In this document: positions 31,714-40,602 of the stretch, one piece after another | Position numbering within the stretch: position 1 is the first letter of the stretch | Layout of the letters: each line of letters opens with the position of its first letter | Assembly (NCBI GenBank): GCA_001310455.1 | Contig: BAXG01000030.1 | Span: 1 to 64,000, forward strand | DNA: 64,000 nucleotides | Direction: 5' to 3' | From: Photobacterium sp. JCM 19050 | GTDB lineage: Bacteria > Pseudomonadota > Gammaproteobacteria > Enterobacterales > Vibrionaceae | Program-made: the position numbers and the translations under genes | The notes under the pieces: generated by a model | Database searches by the model: none | Seen by the model: the letters and a program-made list of their open reading frames with translations, nothing else | What the model was told of the DNA's origin: nothing

Positions 31714-32394
31714 ATGAAGATTGCTGACTCTGTCATCATGATCACTGCAGCAACCAGCCCGACTGGCAGCACACTCGCTCGCCACTTTTCTGCCATGGGT
31801 GCTCAGTTGATCCTTGTGGATCGAAATAACAGCGAACTTCAGCGTCTTCACGAAACCTGTCGACAAAACGGTGCTCAATGTTTTGCGCTCACCATGGAAG
31901 ACATCACGTCTGCCCAGATAGATTTGCTTTTTCAAACTGTGAGGCACTATTTCGGAACCATTGATGTGTTGTTCAATCTCTGGCAAATGGACACGGTTCC
32001 GGGCTTGTTGGAATCGGCCAACAGCGACGACAGCTATCATGCCCTTGCCGACACCATGGTGGTTCCCTACCGATTCAGCCGCCAGGCGGCATTAACGATG
32101 CGGGATTCCGGGCGCAAAGGTGTCATCGTGAATCTGGCTGCAGACAGAAGTACAACAAACGCCTGGGATTTGGAAAACGCCTGTGCCTTGTTACAAAGCT
32201 TTACCCAACGTTGGGCAGAAGAGCTTTCATCCGCTTCAATCCGCGTTGGCGCCGTGATGCCCGCCCGCCGACTGTGGCACTCACCGAAAGAGTTGATGAG
32301 CAGTGCGATGGATTACGAGATAAGCCAGGGTGCAGAGTACATTGTCGAAAATGATTCGTTTACAGGAAGGTTACTTGAAGCGGAAAGTGACTGA
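31714..32394 (+). CDS. Short-chain dehydrogenase-fold protein lacking the usual YxxxK pair
   Basis: 226 residues from the ATG at 31714 (GAGAGAAAAG upstream); an in-frame extension to 31552 has no support. The N-terminal Rossmann start is MITAATSPTGSTLARHF, a variant of TGxxxGxG, followed by LILVDRN and, where NNAG is expected, NLWQMD. In the position of the catalytic Ser-Tyr-xxx-Lys the sequence reads VIVNLAADRSTTNAWDLENA, with neither Tyr nor Lys. It is thus probably a non-catalytic or altered SDR. It has its own gap on both sides, so no operon clue. Confidence 0.72.
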   Translation: MKIADSVIMITAATSPTGSTLARHFSAMGAQLILVDRNNSELQRLHETCRQNGAQCFALTMEDITSAQIDLLFQTVRHYFGTIDVLFNLWQMDTVPGLLESANSDDSYHALADTMVVPYRFSRQAALTMRDSGRKGVIVNLAADRSTTNAWDLENACALLQSFTQRWAEELSSASIRVGAVMPARRLWHSPKELMSSAMDYEISQGAEYIVENDSFTGRLLEAESD

Positions 32395-32514
32395 CTAACT
32401 CCAAACATCTTCGAGGTTTTAGAAGTCAGAGGTGACAAAATAGAACATATCTACAATACAGGTTTTTGTTTTTTTCTCGCCACTTACGTCTTAAAAACTC
32501 CTAGCTACAAATAC

Positions 32515-32542
32515 AAAAGAGCCCGCACTTAGCGGGCTCTTT
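32515..32542 (-). terminator. Terminator after adhE
   Basis: AAAGAGCCCGC, ACTTA loop region and GCGGGCTCTTT, 18 bases after the adhE stop, with T-rich ends on both strands. Confidence 0.88.
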
Positions 32543-32559
32543 CATTTCAGCTTTCTACA

Positions 32560-35259
32560 TTAAGCAGTCGCTGCTTCTTTTTTCTTTGCCTTGGCATCAG
32601 CTTCTGGCTTACGGTCTTCTGATTTCTTGATAACAGTAGTGCCTTCGAAAGATTCACCTTCGATAAATGGCTTACCGTAGTATGAAGCAATCAGCACGTC
32701 TTTCAGTTCAGAAATCAGTGGGTAGCGTGGGTTCGCACCAGTACACTGGTCATCGAACGCTTCTACAGACAGCGCGTCAACATTTGCCAGGAAGTCTGAT
32801 TCAGATACACCAGCTGCCTGAATAGACATTGGGATATCCAGGTCAACCTTCAGTTCGTCCAGCCATGCCAGCAGACGCTCGATCTTCTGAGCAGTGCGGT
32901 CACCGGCTTGAGACAGACCCAAGTGGTCAGCAACTTCAGCGTAACGACGACGAGCCTGTGGACGGTCGTATTGAGAGAACGCAGTCTGCTTGGTTGGGTT
33001 GTCGTTCGCGTTGTAACGAACCACGTTTGAAATCAGCAGAGCGTTAGCCAGACCGTGTGGCAGGTGGAACTCAGCACCAATCTTGTGCGCCATTGAGTGA
33101 CATACACCCAGGAAGGCGTTTGCAAAGGCTACACCAGCGATGGTTGCAGCGTTGTGCACTTTTTCACGAGCGATTGGGTCATTCGCACCATTCGCATAGC
33201 TTGAAGGCAGGTATTCTTTCAGCATCTTCAGAGCTTGCAGAGCCTGACCATCAGAGTATTCGTTCGCCAGCACAGATACGTAAGCTTCCAGGGCGTGAGT
33301 TACCGCATCGTAACCACCAAAGGCAGTCAGCGACTTAGGCATGTTCATCACCAGGTTAGCGTCTACGATGGCCATGTTTGGAGTCAGTTCGTAGTCAGCC
33401 AGTGGGTACTTCGCACCAGTCTTGTCATCAGTAACAACGGCGAATGGAGTCACTTCTGAACCAGTACCTGAAGTGGTAGTGATACATACCAGCTCAGCCT
33501 TCTGACCCATCTTAGGGAACTTGTAGATACGCTTGCGGATATCCATAAAGCGCATTGCCAGTTCTTCGAAGTGAGTTTCTGGGTGCTCGTACATTACCCA
33601 CATGATCTTGGCTGCGTCCATTGGAGAACCACCGCCCAGAGCCAGGATTACGTCAGGCTGGAAGCTCTTCATTGCTTCTGCGCCTTTCTCAACAACAGAC
33701 AGTGTTGGGTCAGCTTCAACTTCGAAGAAAGTCTGAACTTCCATACCCTGTGCTTTCAGCAGCGCAACAACATCGTCTGCATAGCCGTTGTTGAACAGGA
33801 AGCGGTCTGTTACCAGGAATGCGCGCTTCTTACCTTCCAGGTCACCCAGTGCGATTGGCAGGCTGCCACGACGGAAGTAAATAGACTTAGGTAGTTTGTG
33901 CCACAGCATGTTTTCAGCTCGCTTCGCTACAGTTTTCTTGTTGATCAGGTGCTTAGGACCTACGTTCTCAGAGATAGAGTTACCACCCCAAGAACCACAA
34001 CCCAGAGTCAGTGATGGTGCAACGTTGAAGTTGTACAGGTCACCGATACCACCGTGAGTGGTTGGGATGTTCACAAGAATACGAGCAGTCTTCAGTTTGT
34101 CACCGAAGTACTTGATGCGCTCAGCATTTACGTCTTGGTTGGTGTACAGACCAGAGGTGTGACCGATACCACCAATTTCAACCATGCGCACTGCTTGTTC
34201 TACTGCGTTTTCGAAAGAAGTCGCACGGAACATACCCAGGGTTGGAGACAGTTTTTCGTGAGCGAATTCGTCTTCAGCAGTCACTTCCAGACCTTCACCA
34301 ATCAGAACCTTGGTGTCAGCAGGCACTTTAACGCCGGCAAGTTCAGCAATCTTAACAGCAGGCTGGCCAACGATGTCTGCGTTTAGGGCACCGTTAATCA
34401 GCAGTACTTTTCGTACTTTGTCTGCTTCTGCTTTGGACAGAACATAACCTTTGTGAGACGCGAAGCGCTCTTTCACTTCGTCATACACTTCATCCATAAC
34501 AATGACGGCCTGCTCGGAAGCACACACAACACCGTTATCGAAAGTCTTAGACATCAATACAGAAGCTACAGCACGCTTAACATCTGCAGTTTCGTCGATA
34601 ACTACAGGTACGTTACCCGCACCAACGCCGATTGCTGGCTTACCAGAAGAGTAAGCTGCTTTAACCATGCCTGGGCCACCTGTTGCCAGAATCAGGTTCA
34701 GGTCTTCGTGCTTCATCAGCGCGTTAGAAAGCTCTACAGATGGTTGGTCAATCCAGCCGATGATGTCTTTTGGCGCACCGGCTGCTACTGCTGCATCCAG
34801 AACCAGTTTCGCTGCCGCATTGGTAGAGTTCTTCGCACGTGGGTGTGGAGAGAAGATGATACCGTTACGGGTTTTCAGGGAAATCAGGGATTTGAAGATT
34901 GCAGTTGATGTTGGGTTGGTGGTTGGAACGATACCACAGATGATACCTACAGGTTCAGCGATAGTGAGAGTGCCGAACTCGTCATTCTCTTCCAGAATGC
35001 CGCAGGTCTTTTCATCTTTGTATTTGTTGTAAATGAATTCTGATGCGAAGTGGTTTTTGATTACTTTGTCTTCCACGATACCCATGCCAGACTCTTCAAC
35101 AGCAAGCTGGGCCAGTGGAATACGTGCATTGTTAGCGGCCAGGGATGCAGCGCGGAAAATTTTGTCCACTTGCTCCTGAGAGTATGTTGCAAACTCACGC
35201 TGTGCAGCTTTAACACGTGCAACGAGCGCATTGAGTTCTTCAACGTTTCTTACGGCCAT
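32560..35259 (-). CDS. adhE: Bifunctional acetaldehyde-CoA / alcohol dehydrogenase AdhE
   Basis: 899 residues, frame intact. The N-terminal aldehyde dehydrogenase half (1-440) has the catalytic Cys in NGVVCASEQAV. The C-terminal iron alcohol dehydrogenase half (450-870) has GGGSPMDAAKIMW, TTSGTGSEVTPFAVVTDD and iron-binding His in CHSMAHKIGAEFHLPHGLAN. It converts acetyl-CoA to ethanol in two steps during fermentation and assembles into spirosomes. The codon use is notably regular, as in highly expressed genes. A 580-base upstream region contains an FNR-like site. Confidence 0.98.
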   Translation of the reverse strand: MAVRNVEELNALVARVKAAQREFATYSQEQVDKIFRAASLAANNARIPLAQLAVEESGMGIVEDKVIKNHFASEFIYNKYKDEKTCGILEENDEFGTLTIAEPVGIICGIVPTTNPTSTAIFKSLISLKTRNGIIFSPHPRAKNSTNAAAKLVLDAAVAAGAPKDIIGWIDQPSVELSNALMKHEDLNLILATGGPGMVKAAYSSGKPAIGVGAGNVPVVIDETADVKRAVASVLMSKTFDNGVVCASEQAVIVMDEVYDEVKERFASHKGYVLSKAEADKVRKVLLINGALNADIVGQPAVKIAELAGVKVPADTKVLIGEGLEVTAEDEFAHEKLSPTLGMFRATSFENAVEQAVRMVEIGGIGHTSGLYTNQDVNAERIKYFGDKLKTARILVNIPTTHGGIGDLYNFNVAPSLTLGCGSWGGNSISENVGPKHLINKKTVAKRAENMLWHKLPKSIYFRRGSLPIALGDLEGKKRAFLVTDRFLFNNGYADDVVALLKAQGMEVQTFFEVEADPTLSVVEKGAEAMKSFQPDVILALGGGSPMDAAKIMWVMYEHPETHFEELAMRFMDIRKRIYKFPKMGQKAELVCITTTSGTGSEVTPFAVVTDDKTGAKYPLADYELTPNMAIVDANLVMNMPKSLTAFGGYDAVTHALEAYVSVLANEYSDGQALQALKMLKEYLPSSYANGANDPIAREKVHNAATIAGVAFANAFLGVCHSMAHKIGAEFHLPHGLANALLISNVVRYNANDNPTKQTAFSQYDRPQARRRYAEVADHLGLSQAGDRTAQKIERLLAWLDELKVDLDIPMSIQAAGVSESDFLANVDALSVEAFDDQCTGANPRYPLISELKDVLIASYYGKPFIEGESFEGTTVIKKSEDRKPEADAKAKKKEAATA

Positions 35260-35841
35260 AATGCTCTCCTAAAGATACTTAAAAATGTGAAAATTATTTA
35301 GTAAACACATGCCAGCAGTTGTCAGATACGGCGCCGGCTCAATCCTTTATCACATACATTTAGTAAATAACTTTCAAAACTGATTATAAATTTTCATAAC
35401 CAAAGAAAGTTGACCTAGATCATGTCCGTATGACTTTGCTTATTTAGAGCACAAAACGCCATTTTTGTACCGAAAACCAAGCATACCAGCGAAGATTTTC
35501 CGCCGTAACCTCCTTTTGTGCCTCGAAATGTAACACGTTGTGTTGGTGTTTCAATCGAAGAAAAGATAATAAGCACCGGAATACATATCGAAAGGTTATA
35601 TATGAGATCTAAGTCACGTTTATGAAAGATTATGAAAGTTTGATGATCACAAGATTACAGCAAAAGCTGCAAACAGCAATGACAGTCGCGTGACAAATAA
35701 ATCACAGATTAGTTTTCCTTGTGGCTGCGACACAGTTTTATTTGTTGGACGAAAAGCATTTATTTCTCTACATTGCCATTGTCCGGCTCAGGTCTGGTGA
35801 CGTTCACACATTCACATCCACTCTTTTCTGACATTCTGAAA
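35260..35841 (+). other. Long intergenic region between divergent adhE and the MarC-family gene
   Basis: 582 bases without a supported gene. The adhE-proximal half is AT-rich and contains the FNR-like site at 35410-35423. An open frame from 35719 runs in-frame into the MarC gene, but its first 41 codons lack a MarC-like start and a better ATG with a suitable membrane start is at 35842. No repeat or RNA structure seen. Confidence 0.5.
35410..35423 (-). promoter_or_regulatory. FNR/CRP-family-like palindrome upstream of adhE
   Basis: TTGACCTAGATCAT matches the FNR pattern TTGAT-N4-ATCAA at 8 of 10 defined positions and lies 150 bases upstream of adhE. Anaerobic control of adhE is well known in enterics; which protein binds here is inferred. 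Confidence 0.4.
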
Positions 35842-36478
35842 ATGAACCAAATAGAAATCGTTATTTTCTTTCAGTTTTTCATCGGCCTGTTCGCAGCGGT
35901 TAACCCCGTGGGTATCATGCCGGTTTTCGTGTCCCTGACTGCGCACCTTCCGTCAGACGAACGAAACAAGATCGCGTCTACTGCAACCATTGCGGTCGCA
36001 ATAATCTTGGTCATTTCGCTGCTTGCCGGCCAGTTCCTGCTGGATGCATTCAGCATCTCGCTCGACTCATTCCGGGTTGCCGGCGGCTTGCTGCTGATGA
36101 GCATTGCGTTCTCAATGATGAGCGGAAAGCTCGGTGAAGATAAGCAGAACAAACAAGAGCAGTCTGAATCTGTCAGCCGTGAGCAGATTGGTGTTGTTCC
36201 CCTGGCAATGCTTTATTGGCAGGCCCGGGTGCAATCAGCTCTACCATCGTGTATTCATCCCGTTATCCAAGCTCCATGGATACTCTCGGCCTTATCGCAA
36301 CCATCTGTGCGTTTGCTTCGGAATCTGGCTGTTGTTCCGTGCCGCACCGGCAATTGTTAAGCTGCTTGGCCAAACCGGTATTAACGTCATCACCCGTATT
36401 ATGGGCCTGATTCTCGGAGCGCTCGGTGTTGAGTTCATTGCAAACGGCATCCGTGCACTGTTCCCCGGCTTAGCGTAA
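35842..36478 (+). CDS. MarC/YchE-family inner-membrane protein (two frameshifts)
   Basis: About 212 residues after two single-base repairs, near 36211 (ATGC(C)TTTATTG) and near 36321 (TCGG(G)AATC). It starts MNQIEIVIFFQFFIGLFAAVNP. The rebuilt sequence shows PLAMPLLAGPGAIS and GIWLLFRAAP and about six membrane spans, as in MarC/YchE proteins. Despite the name, MarC has no proven role in drug resistance. E. coli ychE also lies beside adhE, which supports the assignment. Confidence 0.83.
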
Positions 36479-36584
36479 CGTATTCGGACGCTGTATTTAT
36501 CCAGGCCAGCATCTCATGCTGGCCTATCTTTTATCCCTTCGTTATTCTTCCCTTTTTGGTAACTGTCTCATCCCGGGCGAAATA

Positions 36585-37445
36585 ATGAATAAAGATAAGC
36601 AGAAAAGAGAACGTTCTCCTTTGCAGGTTTCCCTCTATACCATCATTTTTGGAACTCACACTCCTGCCGGTAAAGCGTTTGATATCGGTCTTATCGGGCT
36701 GATACTGCTATCACTGATTGTCGTCGTCCTGGAATCCGTGAGCTCGTTGGATACACGTTATGGCACCGTTTTTGACGTATTGGAGTGGATGCTGACAGGA
36801 CTTTTCACGTTGGAATACATTACCCGGCTCTATTGCTCCCCCCGCCCGACTGCTTATGCCAGAAGTTTTTACGGCGTCGTTGATCTGGTTGCCATCTTGC
36901 CTTCATACATCTCACTGCTGGTACCGGGCGCAAATACACTTATTGTGATAAGGCTCCTCCGGGTAATGCGGATCTTCCGGATTCTCAAGCTGGTACGTTT
37001 CCTCCAGGATTCCAACATGTTGCTCCGTTCACTGATGATGTCCGGACGGAAAATTTTTATCTTCTTTTCTACCGTGGCCATCCTGGTAACCGTGTTTGGC
37101 TCACTGATGTTTGTAATCGAAGGGCCAGACAACGGGTTCACCAGTATCCCGGTCAGTATTTATTGGGCAATTGTGACCATCACCACAGTAGGTTACGGGG
37201 ATTTGGTACCCCATACTTTCCTCGGTAAAACCATTGCATCCATCACTATGTTGCTGGGTTATTCCATCCTGGCCGTACCCACCGGCATCATTACCGCTGA
37301 AATCGGCAAGGAAATGTCGATGCACCGCCAACTGGTCAAGTGCCCGAACTGCTCCCGCTCCGGTCATGAACCGGATGCCCTTTACTGCAAACATTGCGGC
37401 AGTGAATTAGCAGACCCGGACAACCGGGTAACCGCTGAGGATTGA
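36585..37445 (+). CDS. Voltage-gated-type potassium channel with C-terminal zinc ribbon
   Basis: 286 residues from the ATG at 36585. Six-span Kv layout: S1-S3 (about 30-105), S4 with regularly spaced Arg (VIRLLRVMRIFRILKLVRFL, about 118-138), S5 (about 150-172), pore helix and selectivity filter TTVGYGD (about 200-206), S6 (about 222-245). The cytoplasmic tail (about 250-280) holds two Cys pairs, CPNC and CKHC, a zinc-ribbon pattern. It selectively conducts potassium across the inner membrane. Ends 19 bases from the convergent regulator gene. Confidence 0.9.
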   Translation: MNKDKQKRERSPLQVSLYTIIFGTHTPAGKAFDIGLIGLILLSLIVVVLESVSSLDTRYGTVFDVLEWMLTGLFTLEYITRLYCSPRPTAYARSFYGVVDLVAILPSYISLLVPGANTLIVIRLLRVMRIFRILKLVRFLQDSNMLLRSLMMSGRKIFIFFSTVAILVTVFGSLMFVIEGPDNGFTSIPVSIYWAIVTITTVGYGDLVPHTFLGKTIASITMLLGYSILAVPTGIITAEIGKEMSMHRQLVKCPNCSRSGHEPDALYCKHCGSELADPDNRVTAED

Positions 37446-37463
37446 CCGGACTCCCTGACTTTT

Positions 37464-38783
37464 TTACCGGCGCTGCGCAATACCATGTTTGAGCAGCAGC
37501 CGGTAAAGGGTAGCCTGGGAGACATCAAGGATTTCGGACGCCTGACTGACATCGCCACGGGTTTCTCCCAGTGTCCGCACAAGTACCTGTCGTTCTGCCT
37601 GCTCTTTCGCCTCTCTCAACGTCATCCGCTCGTGGTGTTGGGTCGGCAACGCCAAGTCTTTCAGCGTCAACCGGCTGTTTTGACAGAAAAATACCGCCCT
37701 TTTCACCACGTTATAGAATTCCTGCATCTCCCCCGGCCATGATTTATGCACCAGTGCATCTATGACCTCCGTGGCAACATCCGGGCAGGGTATCGCTGCC
37801 TCTTTGGAAATCGCCCTTACCAAGGTGTGTGTCAGTTGCGGAATGTCATCCAACCGTTGATTGAAATTAGGCATAGTTAACTCAATCAACTGCTCGCTGG
37901 AGAGCTGCATCTCCCGGGTTGCAGAAACAAAAGCCTGGTGGGCTTCCCTCGCCTCTGTCCCAACAATCAGGCGGGAATGCGAATAGACGGAATTTTTGGA
38001 CGTCCGGATATGATGAATCCAGCAAAAAAGGGCTTTAAGGCTGACATTCTCGAGATGACTGACATAAAGCGTCGCAGTGAGATGATTTCCCTGCTCATCC
38101 GGAAAGTCTGACCCGGATTCAATCTCGGAAGTTGCGGATTCAGAAATGTCATAGCGGCTGCTGCCGTCGTACCACAGATGCGCAAATTCGCCGTTTCTTT
38201 GATCGGATTTTCTGTGGATTTCCCGGGCAACATGTAACTTCAACAGTGCGTCATCACCAGAAAGCAACACGACATCGTTCGTCATGGAAGTTGCGGCAAT
38301 TTGGGTTTTGAGTTGTTCGATAACAACCGAACCTCCAACCATTCCCCAACACTGTTCAGCATCAACACTTTGCCTGACGGGACAAAGCGCCTGGATGCCA
38401 AATTGATGGTTTACCGACCCTACCAGCCGTTCAACTGGTACAGGCTTGGTGTAATAGTCCACACAGTTGTTAAACAGAAATTCACGCATGGAAGCGTGAC
38501 GGATGCTGCTTCCGTCCAGCAATGATATCCAACGAAGATTCGGGCGGCTTAGAGTCAGCCGCCGCAGTGAGGAAAGTGAAAAAGAATAAAGACCAAATTC
38601 AACGATAACAACGGCACACCTGTTTCCAATTTTATTGCGAATAATGCCGTCTGCTTCTTCAAGCGTGTAGCAGTTGAGAATATTAACACCCTGTTTCTCA
38701 AGCTCGGCAACCCACTTCTCATATTCACATCCGATAAGAAGAAGGGTCGGCCGAACCTGATTGCTTTCTCCCAAGTTCGCCAT
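37464..38783 (-). CDS. VpsR-like sigma-54-activator-family regulator with degenerate ATPase
   Basis: 439 residues from the ATG at 38783; a TTG-initiated extension to 38822 is possible. Three parts: an N-terminal receiver-like domain (about 10-120, TLLLIGCEYEKWV, VVIVEFGLYSF, DYYTKPVPVERL), an AAA+ domain of the sigma-54 activator type (about 130-385) and a Fis-type helix-turn-helix (about 395-439, QASEILDVSQATLYRLLLKHGI). The Walker A is altered (LLSGDDALLKLH) and no GAFTGA loop is visible, so like V. cholerae VpsR it probably acts with sigma-70. It lies next to the putative fibre-export genes on the same strand, hence a candidate regulator of them. Confidence 0.72.
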   Translation of the reverse strand: MANLGESNQVRPTLLLIGCEYEKWVAELEKQGVNILNCYTLEEADGIIRNKIGNRCAVVIVEFGLYSFSLSSLRRLTLSRPNLRWISLLDGSSIRHASMREFLFNNCVDYYTKPVPVERLVGSVNHQFGIQALCPVRQSVDAEQCWGMVGGSVVIEQLKTQIAATSMTNDVVLLSGDDALLKLHVAREIHRKSDQRNGEFAHLWYDGSSRYDISESATSEIESGSDFPDEQGNHLTATLYVSHLENVSLKALFCWIHHIRTSKNSVYSHSRLIVGTEAREAHQAFVSATREMQLSSEQLIELTMPNFNQRLDDIPQLTHTLVRAISKEAAIPCPDVATEVIDALVHKSWPGEMQEFYNVVKRAVFFCQNSRLTLKDLALPTQHHERMTLREAKEQAERQVLVRTLGETRGDVSQASEILDVSQATLYRLLLKHGIAQRR

Positions 38784-38919
38784 ACGATCCCAACCATCAA
38801 AATTTTTATACTGAAGGCCCAATTCAGTAAGCCTTTAAAGTGTAAAAAAATAAACCCTATGCAATTTCAAGCATGTAACAATTGCAAGATTGGTTGGGTA
38901 GGTGTAGTTCTCCGACCCG

Positions 38920-39498
38920 TCAGTAATGAGTCAAAGATAAACTACGCTCGAGCTTCTCAGCAGCAGCTTTAGAACGGATGAACCGTTGGATATTTGCATC
39001 AACATCCACCTTAGTGTTCACCTCAATAGTCTGATTGTTAAGCGAATTCTGGATGATATTCACCACTGAGTTTTGCAGGTTCTGGGTAACACTTTCCGGA
39101 ACAACGTTCCCTAAACCCGACTGGATTACCGTTACATTCTGGCTTGGCTGGCTAACCGTAGGTGTGGCTGAACCCGATACCTCAGTATTTGCTGCTACTC
39201 CACTGTTACCCGGATGGAGCGGTGCTGAAGGCTCGGGAGCAGGAATCACATCCAGTTTCCCATTTTTTATGGTAAAGCCACCAATGTGAGAATTGAAAAA
39301 CGGTACTTCATTAAAGATTGTTTCGATTGACAGACCTATCCTGAAAAATGTCCCTTCCAGGTCAAACCCGCCCCGGTAAGACGAAAGTTCAAACTCAGAT
39401 AACTGAACAGATGAGGATACGTTCAATCGGTCGCTTGCTTGCGCAGATCCACCTGCCAAAAGCGAAACAACAAGCAACAGGCGTAGGTACTGCACCAT
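38920..39498 (-). CDS. Secreted protein with double-glycine motif, fibre-system component
   Basis: 192 residues with a Sec signal peptide (cleaved about AQA, residue 21). Residues 35-44 read EFELSSYRGG, a double-glycine leader-like motif suited to C39 peptidases. A Pro/Ser/Thr-rich linker (about 88-120) precedes SVVNIIQNSLNNQTIEVNT and a helical end. The VVNxxQNS segment is shared with the 117-residue protein at 40193. It follows the C39 peptidase gene by 12 bases. By position it resembles FapE, but I cannot claim homology. Confidence 0.65.
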   Translation of the reverse strand: MVQYLRLLLVVSLLAGGSAQASDRLNVSSSVQLSEFELSSYRGGFDLEGTFFRIGLSIETIFNEVPFFNSHIGGFTIKNGKLDVIPAPEPSAPLHPGNSGVAANTEVSGSATPTVSQPSQNVTVIQSGLGNVVPESVTQNLQNSVVNIIQNSLNNQTIEVNTKVDVDANIQRFIRSKAAAEKLERSLSLTHY

Positions 39499-39510
39499 AG
39501 CGTCCTCCCT

Positions 39511-40200
39511 TTAAAACCCTAATATTGCCGGTGACGCAATCATGTCAGTGATCATGACATCGCGGGAAATCGCGCTGTCGGTCGGTGCAGATTCATAAAT
39601 ACTGAAGTTGTTGTCTGTAATAAATGAATCCCTTCCGACATCAGCGTTGTTGACCACCAGCAATACCACCTCCCGGTAGTAGTTCAGGAACTTTGCCTTG
39701 TCCATCACCATAATTCCCCGGGAAGGGTCTCCTAAAATAACGGCATCGTCATTAATCCCTTTTATCAGCACGAAATGGTGGTATCCGTCAAAATTGACCA
39801 GGGTAATGACCGGCACGCCAAGCTCGCGGAGCTTATCCAGCCCCAGCTTATAACCCTCGGCCTGGAGGCCGAGGGTGTGTAAGTACTGCCTCATATCAAA
39901 AAGGGAAAAACCCTCTTTTTCTATCTTGTCTTTGTCACCGGCATCAAACATGGCTTTAAACGCCACGTCTTCCGCAACATCGACGTTGTAGTGATAACTG
40001 GCAAGTGAAGCAACAGCAGCCGATCCACAACTAAAGTCATACTGCTGACGAACAACATCACCAAAGGTTTTTTCCTGATAGCTTTGCACGTCCACATTAA
40101 ATGATTGCCTGGCGGCCAAATATCCAAGGGGATACGCAGAGGGAACCAGTACAGCAGAAATCAAAACTGCTTTGATGACATTACGAAACATTTCACTCAC
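39511..40200 (-). CDS. C39-family (FapD-like) double-glycine peptidase
   Basis: 229 residues with an N-terminal signal/anchor (about 8-30). Papain-like C39 triad: QQYDFSCGSAAVAS gives Gln53 (oxyanion) and Cys58, GYHHFVLIKG gives His142, and LGDPSRG gives Asp158. The C39 domain stands alone, without the ABC transporter parts of bacteriocin exporters, as in Fap-type FapD proteins. Its start overlaps the end of the 117-residue gene by 8 bases. The sequence predicts an envelope-located cysteine protease acting after Gly-Gly. Confidence 0.85.
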   Translation of the reverse strand: MSEMFRNVIKAVLISAVLVPSAYPLGYLAARQSFNVDVQSYQEKTFGDVVRQQYDFSCGSAAVASLASYHYNVDVAEDVAFKAMFDAGDKDKIEKEGFSLFDMRQYLHTLGLQAEGYKLGLDKLRELGVPVITLVNFDGYHHFVLIKGINDDAVILGDPSRGIMVMDKAKFLNYYREVVLLVVNNADVGRDSFITDNNFSIYESAPTDSAISRDVMITDMIASPAILGF

Positions 40201-40546
40201 CTCCTACCGGTGCATCCATTCGCACGTTTATCACGGTGGAATGCTGGATCAGCACATTGCTGCCGCTGTTCTGCACCACGTTAACCACACCTGAAGCACC
40301 AGAAAATGCAGTGTCTTTGATGATGTTTTGGCCTGATGTCACATTCTGAGCCAGGTTATTACCCACCTCTCCTGTCTGGTTAGATTCACTGACCATAGAA
40401 TCAACATCTATCAACACATCATATTGACCACCGCGGGTACTCAACATTTCGTCATCTGCAAGAACACTTCCACCGGCAATATCCAGCTCTGCGCCGGTTA
40501 CCCCGGTTGAAAACAGCAGCAACAATCCCATCACGGTGAGTCGCAT
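40193..40546 (-). CDS. Small secreted protein with double-glycine motif, fibre-system component
   Basis: 117 residues. Signal peptide to about Ala19. Residues 31-40 read DDEMLSTRGG, matching the EFELSSYRGG motif of the 192-residue protein (shared E-M/L-x-S-x-R-G-G). The C-terminal part has VVNVVQNSGSNVLIQHST, aligned with the VVNIIQNS segment of the same partner. Overlaps the peptidase gene, so co-translation is likely. I infer that it is a substrate of the C39 enzyme; its role in the fibre (chaperone, nucleator or minor subunit) is open. Confidence 0.68.
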   Translation of the reverse strand: MRLTVMGLLLLFSTGVTGAELDIAGGSVLADDEMLSTRGGQYDVLIDVDSMVSESNQTGEVGNNLAQNVTSGQNIIKDTAFSGASGVVNVVQNSGSNVLIQHSTVINVRMDAPVGGE

Positions 40547-40602
40547 TACAGCCTCCTTCAGGAAAACCCCAGGATGTACCTGGGGCTACCTTCCCTGTCG
40601 AT

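Noticed and set aside
35719-35841. Longer MarC-family N-terminus
   Set aside because: The first 41 codons lack a ribosome site and do not resemble MarC; the ATG at 35842 starts at the first membrane span.
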